Positions 16,795-26,561 of a DNA stretch of 64,000 nt are shown one piece after another. Source of the DNA: Desulfurivibrio sp044068625. Lineage in GTDB: Bacteria > Desulfobacterota > Desulfobulbia > Desulfobulbales > Desulfurivibrionaceae. The notes beneath the pieces are model-generated. The model did not search any database, had not been told where the DNA came from, and was given only the letters and a program-made list of their open reading frames with translations. The position numbers were made by a program, and so were the translations under genes. Location of the stretch: NCBI RefSeq assembly GCF_044068625.1, contig NZ_JBIPKH010000010.1:1-64000 (forward strand), written 5' to 3'. How positions within the stretch are numbered: position 1 is the first letter of the stretch; each line of letters begins with the position of its first letter.

Positions 16795-17772
16795 CTACCC
16801 TCCTTCCGAACGATTTTCCAGGGCCAACTCCAGCAGGCGATCCAGCAGGGCGCCGAAACCGAGACCGGCAGCGGCGGCCGCCTGGGGCAGAAGACTGGTG
16901 GGGGTCATCCCCGGGATGGTGTTGGTTTCCAGGATATAGAGGCCGTCGCCGGCCAGAATCATGTCGGTGCGGCTGTAGCCCCTCAGACGCAGGGCGCCGT
17001 GGGCCAGGCAGGCACAACGTTGGGCCTCGGCGGCGATCTCCGGCGGCAGCTCGGCCGGGCAGATCTCCCGGCTGGCCCCGGGTTGATACTTGGCCTGGTA
17101 ATCGAAAAAACGGAAGGTTTCACCGGGAATAATCTCCACGATGGGCAGGGCGATCAGCTCCCGGTTGCCCAGCACCCCACCAGTCAGCTCCCGGCCACGG
17201 ATAAACTGCTCCACCATCACCTGGTCATCGAAAGCGAAAGCGCGGGCCAGGGCCGGAGCCAACTCCTCCTCCCGGTCGACGATGCTCATGCCCAGACTGG
17301 AACCCTGGCGAACCGGCTTGACCACCACCGGGAGAGGTAATTGGGCCAGCAGCCGCCGGGGATCGTCCCGATCGGCCGCCACCGCCATCTCCCAGGCCGG
17401 CACCCGCAACCCGGCCAGGCGATAGAGCTGCTTGGCCAGATCCTTGTCCATGGCCAGGGCGCTGCCCAGCACGCCACTGCCCTGGTAGGGAATCTCCAGC
17501 AGATCGAGAAAGCCCTGCACCGTGCCATCCTCGCCCAGGGGGCCATGGAGCAGGATAAAGGCGACATCGATGCCCCGGGAACCATCGGGCCCCGGCGCCG
17601 CGTCGGCAGCCAGCCGGGCCAAATCGGTGGCCGGATCATAGCGGCGGACCTGGTAGCGGCTTGGATCCAAGGCCTTTTCCACTTCCGCCGCCCCGGCCAG
17701 GGAAACCTCCCGCTCCCCGGAACGGCCGCCGGCCAAGAGGGCCACTCGAATTTTTTTCTGTTCCGTCATCAT
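16795..17772 (-). CDS. ddl: D-alanine-D-alanine ligase
   Basis: ATP-grasp enzyme joining two D-Ala for peptidoglycan. Motifs: VALLAGGRSGEREVSL at the N-terminus, the substrate loop GSSLGMSIV, RELTGGVLGN, and ETNTIPGMTPTSL near the end. Starting at ATG 17772 gives 325 residues, a usual Ddl B size. GAAGAG lies very close to this ATG; a GTG at 17832 behind AAAGGAG would add 20 unconserved residues and remains an alternative. The downstream diguanylate cyclase gene starts in the ddl stop region, implying cotranscription. Confidence 0.94.
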   Translation of the reverse strand: MMTEQKKIRVALLAGGRSGEREVSLAGAAEVEKALDPSRYQVRRYDPATDLARLAADAAPGPDGSRGIDVAFILLHGPLGEDGTVQGFLDLLEIPYQGSGVLGSALAMDKDLAKQLYRLAGLRVPAWEMAVAADRDDPRRLLAQLPLPVVVKPVRQGSSLGMSIVDREEELAPALARAFAFDDQVMVEQFIRGRELTGGVLGNRELIALPIVEIIPGETFRFFDYQAKYQPGASREICPAELPPEIAAEAQRCACLAHGALRLRGYSRTDMILAGDGLYILETNTIPGMTPTSLLPQAAAAAGLGFGALLDRLLELALENRSEGG

Positions 17773-17930
17773 CTCTTCGTTACTGTTGGCAGGTTGGTAA
17801 ACATCGCTGATTATATTCACAGAGTGGATCACAACACTAGTACTCCTTTTGCTTTTGTCCACTTTTTTTTAGGCCGGCGCCACGCTCCCCCAGCCGGCCC
17901 ACTTGCGGCAATCGGTCGCGGCGGGCCAGC

Positions 17931-19664
17931 TCAGGGCTGATCGGGGAAAAAAACCGTATCCTGGCGGGGATTGAGTCCTCCGGCCCTGGTGGGCAGAAAG
18001 ACCACCACCCCCCCGCTCCCGGCTCCCGGCTCCAGCTCCTTGAGGGCGGCGGCGGAAAAGGGGGCGAATACTCCACGCTTGAAAAAGGCGCTCCGGGTCC
18101 GCGAGCTGAAATGGGGGGGCAAATTGTCCGGCAACCGCCGCCAGAGCCGGTCTTGGGCTTTTTTGAGCCAGGCCGCCCCGCCATCATCCGGCGCCGGCCC
18201 TTCCTTGCAAGCAACATCCGGCAGCAGGTGAAAAGGCAGGCGGCGGTGCCCGCAGGCCAGCCAGTCAAAGCGCTGCAGCTCTTCAAGCAGTCCGGCGTCG
18301 GGCCGGGACTGGCAACAGCAGGCCAGCAGCTCACTCAACAGCTCCTGGGTTCGGGCCCGTTCAAAAAAACGGCGGCCTTGGCAAACGGCGGCCAGTTCCA
18401 GAAAAAAGGCGGCCGGATCGGGCTCCCGGTCCAGCAGATAGCCCAGGGTAACCTGAAAATAGCGGGGGTTGTAAAAGGCCTCGATCACCTCCCCCAACCG
18501 GTAGAGCTCGGCCAGTTGCCCCTGGTTCAGCCAACGGGTGGCCAGCACCGGATAGGGAGGAGCCTGGCAGCAGCGCAGCCCGAACTCCTCCCGTTGCCGG
18601 GCCAGGGGGGTATCGGGCAGTACTTTCAGTAAACCCAGCTGCAACTGCTGGGGCCTGAGGGCCAGAATCCGGTTAAGGGAGTGCAAATAGGTGGCCCACT
18701 CTTCAAAAGGCAACCCCAGGATCAGATCCAGGTGGAGATGGATATTGCCGGCGGCCCGCAGACGACCGATGGCGCTAGCGGCCCGCTCCAGGTCCGGGTT
18801 GCGATTGACCGCCGCCAGACTGGCCGGGTTGAAGGACTGGAGGCCGATCTCAAACTGAAAGAGGCCCGGCGGCACCGTGGCCAGCCAGGCCAGGGCCTCG
18901 TCACTGAAAAGGTCGGGGGCGATCTCGAAATGGAAGAGGGTGGCGGGATGGCCGGCGGCAAGGGCAGCGGCGCTGTTGGCCGCCAAAAAACGCCAGATCG
19001 CCAGGGCCCGCTCCGGGGGGGCGTTGAAGGTGCGATCGACAAAACGGATCACCGGCGGGTGGCAGCTTAGCAGCAGCTCCAGCTCCTGGAAAACCTGGGC
19101 TAAAGGCAGGGCGGCAACCCCCCGCCGGGCCGCGGAGAGGCAGTAGGAGCAACCGAAGGGGCACCCCCGGGAGGACTCATAGTAGATATGGCGGTTTTTG
19201 AGGCCCTCGCCCCAATCCTCCCGCCGGTAGGGCATGGCAAAGGGGGCCTGGGGGTCGGCCTGGTAGGCCGGGGCCGGGCGCCCCGCCGCCAGATCGGCGA
19301 AAAACTCAAGGGGCAACCCCTCCACCGGCCCCCGGGCCACACTGAAGCCGGGGCGGGCCGGCAGATCCAGATGGGGGGCTTGGGGCCCCCCCACCACCAG
19401 CGACAATCCCGGCCGCGCCTGGGCCAGATCGAGCAGCAACCGCCGGGTAAAGTCGGCATTCCAGACGTAAACCGAAAAGAGCAGGGCGGCGGGATCCCCC
19501 TCCAGCAGCCGCAACAGGGTTTCATAGTAGGGATCGTTGATGGTGAGCTGGGCCATCTCCAGCCGGGCGGCAGGCAGCCGGGCGGCCAGGGCTTCCCGCA
19601 GATAAAAGAGGGATGGGGAGGAGTGGACAAAACGAGCGTTGAGCGCGACCAGGCGGATTAGCAT
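17931..19664 (-). CDS. B12-binding domain radical SAM protein
   Basis: 577 residues. About 1-130 form a cobalamin-binding-type Rossmann domain (LVALNARFVHSSPSLFYLRE; VVGGPQAPH), followed by a radical SAM domain with CPFGCSYC (CxxxCxxC) near residue 167 and a DUF4080-like C-terminal region of about 200 residues. Family members are thought to methylate or otherwise modify unactivated carbons; the substrate is unknown. It is transcribed divergently from lgt and precedes ddl by roughly 100-160 bases. Confidence 0.88.
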   Translation of the reverse strand: MLIRLVALNARFVHSSPSLFYLREALAARLPAARLEMAQLTINDPYYETLLRLLEGDPAALLFSVYVWNADFTRRLLLDLAQARPGLSLVVGGPQAPHLDLPARPGFSVARGPVEGLPLEFFADLAAGRPAPAYQADPQAPFAMPYRREDWGEGLKNRHIYYESSRGCPFGCSYCLSAARRGVAALPLAQVFQELELLLSCHPPVIRFVDRTFNAPPERALAIWRFLAANSAAALAAGHPATLFHFEIAPDLFSDEALAWLATVPPGLFQFEIGLQSFNPASLAAVNRNPDLERAASAIGRLRAAGNIHLHLDLILGLPFEEWATYLHSLNRILALRPQQLQLGLLKVLPDTPLARQREEFGLRCCQAPPYPVLATRWLNQGQLAELYRLGEVIEAFYNPRYFQVTLGYLLDREPDPAAFFLELAAVCQGRRFFERARTQELLSELLACCCQSRPDAGLLEELQRFDWLACGHRRLPFHLLPDVACKEGPAPDDGGAAWLKKAQDRLWRRLPDNLPPHFSSRTRSAFFKRGVFAPFSAAALKELEPGAGSGGVVVFLPTRAGGLNPRQDTVFFPDQP

Positions 19665-19799
19665 TGTTTTTCCGGCGAAGACCAGGTAAAAAGGGGAGGA
19701 TTAAATGGTCATCATACCGGCGGCGACGGCTCTTGACAAGCCTTCGCTCATCCAAGCGAGCAAACCCCGCGTCAGTCACAGCCAGCGATAAAAGCAACC

Positions 19800-20588
19800 A
19801 TGCTCCCCTACCCCCAAATCGACCCGATCATTTTCCAGCTGGGCCCCCTGGCCGTGCGCTGGTACGGGATGATGTATGTCCTGGGCTTCATTGCCGCCTA
19901 TTTTCTGGTGCGCTACCAGTTCCGGCGCTACCCCCATCCCGGCCTGGAGCGCAACTTCGACAACCTCAACCTGGTGCTGATCGCCGGCCTGATCATCGGC
20001 AGCCGCCTGGGTTACGTCTTTTTCTACCACTTTAGCTATTACCTGGAGCATCCCCTGGAGATTTTCGCCACCTGGCAGGGGGGGATGTCCTTCCATGGCG
20101 GCCTGCTGGGCCTGCTCTTCGGGGGCTGGCTTTTTTGCCGCCACAGCGGCCTGCCCTTCCTCCGCACCACCGACGCCTATATGGTGGCCGCCCCCATCGG
20201 CCTGGGCCTGGGCCGGCTGGGCAACTTCATCAACGGCGAGCTCTACGGCCGGGTCAGCGAAGTGCCCTGGGCCATGATCTTCCCCGACGGCGGTCCCCTG
20301 CCCCGCCACCCCTCCCAGCTCTACGAGAGCTTCCTGGAGGGCTTGGTGCTCTTTATCATCATGTGGCTGGCCCTGGGCCGCTACTGGCGGCACAACTGGC
20401 CGGCTGGCAGTCTGGCGGCCCTTTTCCTGATGGGTTATGGGACCATGCGCTTCATCGTGGAATTTTTCCGGGAACCCGACGCCCAACTCGGCCTCTTCCT
20501 CGACCTGTTCTCCATGGGCCAGGCCCTAAGCGCCCTGATGATTCTGACCGGCCTGACCCTCTGGTTTGCCCTGCGACGGAGATCCTGA
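19800..20588 (+). CDS. lgt: Prolipoprotein diacylglyceryl transferase
   Basis: Integral inner-membrane enzyme moving diacylglycerol from phosphatidylglycerol to the lipobox Cys. 262 residues, about seven membrane segments, family marks RWYGMMYVLGF, GGMSFHGGLLG and GRLGNFINGELYG (catalytic Arg/His region). No Shine-Dalgarno sequence is visible before the ATG, but GATAAA ends 7 bases before it, so a leaderless message is possible. It starts a compact operon with the M16 peptidase and rpe. Confidence 0.95.
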   Translation: MLPYPQIDPIIFQLGPLAVRWYGMMYVLGFIAAYFLVRYQFRRYPHPGLERNFDNLNLVLIAGLIIGSRLGYVFFYHFSYYLEHPLEIFATWQGGMSFHGGLLGLLFGGWLFCRHSGLPFLRTTDAYMVAAPIGLGLGRLGNFINGELYGRVSEVPWAMIFPDGGPLPRHPSQLYESFLEGLVLFIIMWLALGRYWRHNWPAGSLAALFLMGYGTMRFIVEFFREPDAQLGLFLDLFSMGQALSALMILTGLTLWFALRRRS

Positions 20589-20590
20589 TT

Positions 20591-23350
20591 ATGCTGCCGC
20601 AACTTTGCCGGCGCTTGCGCCTTGTCCTCTTCCTTTTAACCGCAACCCTGGCCCTTACCATGACAAACAGCGACAGTAGCGCCGCCAGCCAGCTGGCCCC
20701 CCATCTCTACAAGGAAAAACTTGCCAACGGCCTCACCGTGATCACACGGGAGACCCCGGACACCGGGGTGGCCACCGTCCAGATCTGGGTGGGGGCGGGC
20801 AGCGTTTTCGAGGCTCCCCACGAGGCCGGAATCACCCACCTGATCGAGCATATGATCTTCAAGGGTACCGACCGGCGCGGACCCGGCGAGGTGGCCGGGG
20901 CCATCGAGGCCCTGGGGGGGCGAATCAACGCCTATACCAGTTTCGAGCACACGGTCTATCACGCCACCCTGGACGCCCGCCATTGGGCGGCGGCCATGGA
21001 GGTGCTGGCCGACGCGGTGCTCAACTCCCTGTTCGATCCCGAAGAGCTGGAGCGGGAAAAGCCGGTGATCTTCGAGGAGATCAGAATGCGGCGGGACCGC
21101 CCGGAGATTCACCTTTTCCAGGAGATGATGGCCCGGGCCTATACCACCCACCCCTACCGGCTGCCCATCAGCGGCACCCAGGAGAGCGTGGCGGCCATCA
21201 GTCGCGACGATATTCTGGCCTATATGGAGCGCCACTACCACCCGGAAAATTTCACCATCGTGGTGGTGGGCGACCTGCAAGCGGAACAAGTCCTGGCCCA
21301 CAGCCGCCGGCTCTTCGGCGATCTGCCCGCCCGGCCGGAAGCGGTGGAGCGCGACCTGCCCCAGGAGCCGATCCCCGAGGAGCACCGCTTTTTCCTGGAG
21401 GAGCAGGAGATCAACCAGACCCATCTGGCCCTGGCCTTTCCCGTTCCCGCCTTCAAGCACCCCGACAGCGCCGCCTTGAGCGTGCTGGCCCAGATCCTGG
21501 GCCAGGGCGAAGCCTCCCGGCTCAACGAACGACTGCGCCATGAGTTGGGCCTGGTTTACCGGATCAGCAGCTCCCTGTTCAGCTCCCGCGATCCCGGCCT
21601 GTTCCAGGTCGGAGCCACCCTGGACGCGGCCAAGGCCCCGGAGCTCCTCCGGGAGATCCTGACCTCCCTCTTCACCCTGCGCCATTTTCCAGTGGGCGAG
21701 GAGGAGCTGGAGCGGGCCCGCCGCAACCTGGAGGCGGATTTCGTCTTCAATCTGGAACGGGCCGAGGGGATGGCCCGGGTGATGGGCTCCTTTGAACTGC
21801 TCACCGGCGACCCTCGCGAGCATGACTACCTGGAGCGACTCCGGGCCGTGGAGGCCGCCGACATCCAGCGAGTGGCCGCCACCTATTTCCAGGAAACCCG
21901 GCTGACCGCCGGCCTGCTGGCCCCCCGTGATTCCGGAATCGAGCTGGACCAGACGGGAATGGGGGGGATCATCGCCGCCGCCGCGGCCGTCGCCCGCCAA
22001 AAAGCGCCCCGGGAGAGCCGGGATCTGACCCTGCCCCTCCACACCCACCGTTTTGAACTGGACAACGGCATTACCCTGCTGGTCCGGGAGCAACGGGAGG
22101 TCCCGACGGTGGCGATACGGGCGGTGTTTCCCGGCGGCCTGCACGGGGAAACCCCGCTGACCAACGGCGCCTTCGCCTTTCTGGCCGAACTGCTGCCCCG
22201 GGGGGCCGGGGAGCTGGACGCCCGTCAGATGGCCCGGGCCGTGGCCGACCTGGCCGGCGAGCTTGAAGGGTTCAACGGCCGTAACACCTTCGGGGTCAAG
22301 GGCGATTTCCTGGCCCGCTTCTTCGATCAGGGGCTGATCCTGTTGCGGGATGTGCTGCTGGAGCCGGCCTTCGACCCGGAGGAGGCAGAAAAGATCCGGG
22401 CCGAGCTGCTGGCGGAACTGCGCCGCCAGGAAGATTCCCTGCCGTCGGTGGGTTTTCGCGAATTCAACCGGGCCCTGTTCCGCGGCCATCCCTACGCCCT
22501 GAACACCCAGGGCAATGCCGCCTCCCTGAAAGGGCTGCGGCTGGGCACCCTGCGGGAGATCTACCGGCAGCACGCCCGGCCCGACAAACTGGTCCTGGCG
22601 GTGGTGGGCGACGTGGATGCCCAGGGGGTACGCCTCCAGGTGGAGCAACTGTTCGGCCACTGGCAAGCCCCGGCAACGGAGGCGGGGCCGGTGCGGGAAA
22701 GTCTGCTGGCCCCGGAACCGCCGGCCCGGCCGGAGATCATCAACCTCAGCCGCGACCGGGAGCAGGTCCATATCGTCCTGGGTTTTCTGGGTACCACCCT
22801 GGATAATCCCGACCGCTACCCCCTGGAGATCCTGGATCAGGTCCTCTCCGGCCAGAGCGGGCGGCTGTTCACCGAGCTGCGTGATCGGCGCAGCCTGGCC
22901 TACAGCCTCTCCTCATTCTCCCTGCTGGGGACCGATACCGGGGCCTTCGGCATCTATATCGGCACCAGTCCCCAACGCCGGGATGAGGCAATTTCCGAGA
23001 TCTGGGGCCAACTCTACCGGGTCCGCAACGAACCGATCAGCGCCGAGGAGCTGGACCGGGCCCGCAACGTCCTGGTGGGCAACTACCGCCTGGGCCTGCA
23101 GAGCAACGGCGCCCGGGCCATGGAGATGGCCCTCAACGAAACCTACGGCCTGGGGCTTGATTTCGCCCAACGTTATCAGAGCTACCTGGAGGCGGTCACC
23201 CCCGACCAGGTGCAGGCAACGGCGCGGCGCTATCTGCAGCCGGAACGCTATGTCATGATTACCGTGGGAAATTCCGGCGCTGAGCGGGAGCAGGGACCAG
23301 CTGCGGAAGCGGCCGCCGGGGAACCTGATCAACCGATCAGCGAACAGTAG
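20591..23350 (+). CDS. M16 family zinc peptidase, secreted
   Basis: 919 residues with an N-terminal signal segment (LVLFLLTATLALT). Residues about 40-460 are an active M16 unit with the inverted zinc motif HLIEH (H83, E86, H87) and a downstream Glu in EEIRMRRDRPE. Residues about 490-900 are a second M16 unit (FELDNGITLLVREQ) without the zinc motif, as in other two-unit bacterial enzymes. It likely degrades peptides in the periplasm. ATG at 20591 lies 2 bases after the lgt stop, with GGAG 9 bases upstream; the far longer reading frame into lgt is not coding. Confidence 0.92.
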   Translation: MLPQLCRRLRLVLFLLTATLALTMTNSDSSAASQLAPHLYKEKLANGLTVITRETPDTGVATVQIWVGAGSVFEAPHEAGITHLIEHMIFKGTDRRGPGEVAGAIEALGGRINAYTSFEHTVYHATLDARHWAAAMEVLADAVLNSLFDPEELEREKPVIFEEIRMRRDRPEIHLFQEMMARAYTTHPYRLPISGTQESVAAISRDDILAYMERHYHPENFTIVVVGDLQAEQVLAHSRRLFGDLPARPEAVERDLPQEPIPEEHRFFLEEQEINQTHLALAFPVPAFKHPDSAALSVLAQILGQGEASRLNERLRHELGLVYRISSSLFSSRDPGLFQVGATLDAAKAPELLREILTSLFTLRHFPVGEEELERARRNLEADFVFNLERAEGMARVMGSFELLTGDPREHDYLERLRAVEAADIQRVAATYFQETRLTAGLLAPRDSGIELDQTGMGGIIAAAAAVARQKAPRESRDLTLPLHTHRFELDNGITLLVREQREVPTVAIRAVFPGGLHGETPLTNGAFAFLAELLPRGAGELDARQMARAVADLAGELEGFNGRNTFGVKGDFLARFFDQGLILLRDVLLEPAFDPEEAEKIRAELLAELRRQEDSLPSVGFREFNRALFRGHPYALNTQGNAASLKGLRLGTLREIYRQHARPDKLVLAVVGDVDAQGVRLQVEQLFGHWQAPATEAGPVRESLLAPEPPARPEIINLSRDREQVHIVLGFLGTTLDNPDRYPLEILDQVLSGQSGRLFTELRDRRSLAYSLSSFSLLGTDTGAFGIYIGTSPQRRDEAISEIWGQLYRVRNEPISAEELDRARNVLVGNYRLGLQSNGARAMEMALNETYGLGLDFAQRYQSYLEAVTPDQVQATARRYLQPERYVMITVGNSGAEREQGPAAEAAAGEPDQPISEQ

Positions 23351-23363
23351 AGGAAGAGCTAAA

Positions 23364-24041
23364 ATGTCCAAACCGACCAACCAGAAACCACCGCAGTTCG
23401 CCCCCTCAATCCTCTCCGCCGACTTTTCCCGCCTGGGGGAAGAGATCAGGGCGGTGGCCGCCGCCGGGGCCGACATCATTCACGTCGATGTGATGGATGG
23501 CCATTTCGTGCCCAACATCACCATCGGCCCCCTGGTGGTGGACGCGGTCCGCAAGATCACCGACCTGCCCCTGGATGTCCACCTGATGGTGGAAAATCCC
23601 GAGCGTTATGTGGAGGCCTTCGCCCGGGCCGGGGCTGACTGGATCACGGTTCACGTCGAAACCGGCCATCATCTGCACCGCACCGTCCACCAGATCAAAG
23701 ACCTGGGCAAGCGGGCCGGGCTGGTGCTCAATCCGGCCACCTCGCTGGCCACCCTGGATTACCTGCTGGCGGAGATCGACCTGGTGATGCTGATGAGTGT
23801 CAACCCCGGCTTCGGCGGCCAGTCATTCATCCCTTCGGCCCTGCAAAAGATCCGGGAGTTGAAGGGGATGATCGAGGAGCGGGGTCTGAGTACCGAAATC
23901 GAGGTGGACGGGGGGGTGGCCCCCGACACCATCCGGGCGATCCGGGAGGCGGGGGCCGATATCTTCGTGGCCGGCTCGGCGATTTTCGGCCGCCCTGACT
24001 ACGCCCGGGCGATCAGCGACCTGAAGGCGGCCCTGGCCTAA
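23364..24041 (+). CDS. rpe: Ribulose-phosphate 3-epimerase
   Basis: TIM-barrel enzyme interconverting ribulose 5-phosphate and xylulose 5-phosphate. Motifs: FAPSILSADFSRLGEE at the N-terminus, HVDVMDGHFVPNITIGP (metal-binding His and catalytic Asp), MSVNPGFGGQSFI and EVDGGV. 225 residues is standard. GAGGAAGAG precedes the ATG. Its stop codon overlaps the stop of the convergent membrane-protein gene. Confidence 0.96.
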   Translation: MSKPTNQKPPQFAPSILSADFSRLGEEIRAVAAAGADIIHVDVMDGHFVPNITIGPLVVDAVRKITDLPLDVHLMVENPERYVEAFARAGADWITVHVETGHHLHRTVHQIKDLGKRAGLVLNPATSLATLDYLLAEIDLVMLMSVNPGFGGQSFIPSALQKIRELKGMIEERGLSTEIEVDGGVAPDTIRAIREAGADIFVAGSAIFGRPDYARAISDLKAALA

Positions 24042-25930
24042 AGTCCGTACAGGGGGGAACCGTGGCCCCCGCCGCCACCTTGCGACCAGAGGGCTCCGTG
24101 CCGGCGGGAAGCGGTGGCGATCTCCACGATCCGCGAATCGCTCTGCCCGCTTTTCGGATCGATGGCGGTCACCCGCAGCACCACCTTGGGGTCGGCCACG
24201 GTGCTGAAGGCGGAGGGGGCGACAAAACGGACCACCGCAGCGTTGGCGGCCAAGGGCTCCAGCAGGACCGTGGTTCCGCTCAACTGCTCCCATTCAAAGC
24301 GCAACTCCCGGGGGCGGAAGGCCAGGGTGTCGCCGGCGTCCAGCAGCACCGTCTCCCCCACCGGATAACTGGCGGCCAGGGGGCGCAGGCGCAAGCTGGG
24401 CGCCGGGCTGCCCTCCGCCACCTCCAGGGTGAGCCGGCGGGCCTTGGAACGAACGCCGGCGTGGTTAAAGCGGTAGCGCAGGCTCTCCAGCCCGGCAAAA
24501 TAGGGGTCGGGCTGGTAACGATGGGCAGCGGGACCCAAGGCCACCAGCTGGCCGGTCAGCCGGTCGGTTCCCAGAATTTCCACCTTGATCCGGGGCGAGA
24601 AGGGGGTGCCGTTCTCCCGGTGCCAGATCTCGGCCCAGTCGATCAGCAGCGGCTCGGTACTGGAGGTCGCAAGGCTAAGATCCCGGGCCCGGACCCAGGG
24701 GTAGGCCGGGGCCAGACTCAACACCTCCTCCACTTCCGCCACCTCCGCCAGCCCAACCGGTGGTTCGGCAACCTCCTCCCGTACCCGCCGGCCCACGATC
24801 TCGATCCGGGCCGGTTCGCTGACCAGCAGGCCATCGCTTACCCGGTATACGAAACTGTCCTCCCCGGGGAAATCCTGGTTGGGGAGATAGGTCACCAAAG
24901 GGGGTTCGCCGGAAAGCCGGCCATAACGGGGCGGAGTGACAATCTCGTAGGCCAGGGGCCCGCCATCGGCGGCGCGGCCGACCAGCTGCATGGCAACGGC
25001 GCTCTCCTGCTCCTCCATCCGATAGCGGTCAGCCCGGGCCACCGGCGGAACCATGGTCTCCACCGGTTCCGGCTCCAGGGCCTGAACCATCTGCTCCCGC
25101 ACCAGGGGCGGGATGGCCGGTTCAGGCGCCGGCTGGCGCCCGAGGAAATAGTAAAATCCGCCGATCAGCAGCAGCAGGGAAAAGAGTCCCGCTCCCAGCG
25201 TGCTCCGATTGACCCTGGCGGGCAGCGAAGAGAGGGAGGGAGGGAGAAAGGCCAGGAACGATTTGCGCTCCCGCTGCTCCTCGGCCGTGGCCTGCCCTGG
25301 GGCCTCCGCCGGGGGAGCCTCGGGGGCGTCGGCGAAAATATCGCCATCATCGGTCGGTTTTGCCGGAGCCTTCTCCTGGGCGGCGTTCAGGATGCTCTCA
25401 TCGGGAATATCGGGGATGGCGTCATCGAAATCGAAGCTGTCGATATCAAAGTCATCACCGTCAAAACCGTACTCATCCTTGCCCTCCGCCTTGGCGGCCG
25501 GAGCCGCCTCGGGTACCGCCTCGGCGGCCGTCCCGACGGACTCGACCTTATCATCATCCAGCAGCTCATCGAGTTCGGACTGATCAAGGCCGACAAAATC
25601 ATCATCGGCGCCGGCGTCGGTGACATCGGCGGCCGCGACGCTCTCTTTCGGCTCACTTTGCACCTCGGCGGCCGCTTGGGGCTCTTCATTGAAGAGGGAG
25701 TCGATATCGGACTGGTCCAGCTCCACCGATGACTGCTCCTCGCCGGAACCCGGCTCCTCCTCCCCCACCCCCCCCAGCAACTGATCAATATCGGATTGGT
25801 CCAGTTCACCGCCGCCATCAAAGTCGGCGGCAGAGACCCCAACCTCGGGCTCGCTTTTGGGTTGATCATCCAGATCGGCCAGCCAATCGTCGATATCGCC
25901 CAAACCGTTTTTCTCTTTTTCTTCTGCCAT
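24038..25930 (-). CDS. Single-span membrane protein with FliM-like peptide repeats and Ig-like periplasmic domains
   Basis: 630 residues, unrecognised as a whole. Residues 1-220 are a very acidic, probably disordered region containing three copies of a short peptide, LDQSDIDQLL (43-52), LDQSDIDSLF (71-80) and LDQSELDELL (115-124), plus a weaker GDIDDWLADL at 11-20. One membrane span lies at about 247-264. The rest is likely periplasmic with cadherin/VCBS-like beta domains (FPGEDSFVYRVSDG near residue 355) and a PKD-like C-terminus. The peptides resemble the CheY-binding N-terminus of FliM (consensus around SQxEIDALL). Last gene of the FlgO-like operon. Confidence 0.75.
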   Translation of the reverse strand: MAEEKEKNGLGDIDDWLADLDDQPKSEPEVGVSAADFDGGGELDQSDIDQLLGGVGEEEPGSGEEQSSVELDQSDIDSLFNEEPQAAAEVQSEPKESVAAADVTDAGADDDFVGLDQSELDELLDDDKVESVGTAAEAVPEAAPAAKAEGKDEYGFDGDDFDIDSFDFDDAIPDIPDESILNAAQEKAPAKPTDDGDIFADAPEAPPAEAPGQATAEEQRERKSFLAFLPPSLSSLPARVNRSTLGAGLFSLLLLIGGFYYFLGRQPAPEPAIPPLVREQMVQALEPEPVETMVPPVARADRYRMEEQESAVAMQLVGRAADGGPLAYEIVTPPRYGRLSGEPPLVTYLPNQDFPGEDSFVYRVSDGLLVSEPARIEIVGRRVREEVAEPPVGLAEVAEVEEVLSLAPAYPWVRARDLSLATSSTEPLLIDWAEIWHRENGTPFSPRIKVEILGTDRLTGQLVALGPAAHRYQPDPYFAGLESLRYRFNHAGVRSKARRLTLEVAEGSPAPSLRLRPLAASYPVGETVLLDAGDTLAFRPRELRFEWEQLSGTTVLLEPLAANAAVVRFVAPSAFSTVADPKVVLRVTAIDPKSGQSDSRIVEIATASRRHGALWSQGGGGGHGSPLYGL

Positions 25931-25979
25931 GGTCCGTATCCGCCTGGGTCACCGGACGCCTGCTCGGCGTCCTTATTGA

Positions 25980-26492
25980 TCAACGCTCATAGGAAACGTA
26001 GGTGTGCAGAGCCCGGTAAACAGCCACGGACATCTCGACGTTGGCCACATAGGAGCGCCATTCGCCCCGGCCGTTCCGGCCGCTGAGATGGACCCGCAGA
26101 TAGCCGTCAATCTCCTGGATCACCCCCCGCAGCACCTGCTCCCCCACCGGCTCTTCGCCGGGTTCACTCCCCGGGATGGCGTTGATGGTCGCCACCATCT
26201 GGTCGGCCAGGGTGGCCCCCAACACGCTTATCCGCCGGGCAGGAAACTCGCCGAGTACCGGAAAGGGCTCCACCCGCACCGGGCCGGGGTCGAAAAAACC
26301 GCTGAACTGACCGGCGGCATCCCGGCCAAGCAGGACCACCAGCTCGGAGAGTGAGCTGTAGCCGCCGGGGGCCTGGGCTGCGGGCGGAGTAACCTCCCGG
26401 GCAAAGGCCGGCGTCTGCCCCCAACCTCCCAGCGCCAGGAGCAACAGAACCACCAGCGGTAAATTTCCTGCGGCCAAACTATGCTTTTTCAT
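25980..26492 (-). CDS. Secreted hypothetical protein of the FlgO-like operon
   Basis: 170 residues with a clear signal peptide (LVVLLLLALGGWG then PAFA as likely cleavage site). The mature protein has a short beta/alpha layout (RISVLGATLADQMVATINAI) faintly similar to FlgO/LPP20 proteins encoded beside it. Not recognised as a known family. It sits between the FlgO-like lipoprotein and the membrane protein on the same strand, with gaps of about 50-70 bases. Confidence 0.75.
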   Translation of the reverse strand: MKKHSLAAGNLPLVVLLLLALGGWGQTPAFAREVTPPAAQAPGGYSSLSELVVLLGRDAAGQFSGFFDPGPVRVEPFPVLGEFPARRISVLGATLADQMVATINAIPGSEPGEEPVGEQVLRGVIQEIDGYLRVHLSGRNGRGEWRSYVANVEMSVAVYRALHTYVSYER

Positions 26493-26561
26493 CTTCTCCA
26501 GCCCTCGCCCCCTCTTGAATGCTCAAAAACTTTCATTCCGCCTGGTCCGTCGCCCAAGGCT

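Noticed and set aside
17837..18334. A frame at the 3' end of the B12-radical SAM gene suggesting a frameshifted C-terminus
   Set aside because: The main frame ends normally and the other frame has no start or family match.
19733..19738. TTGACA as the lgt promoter
   Set aside because: No -10-like hexamer follows at a normal distance.
20135..20590. N-terminal extension of the M16 peptidase into lgt
   Set aside because: lgt is intact in its own frame, and the ATG at 20591 starts a proper signal peptide.
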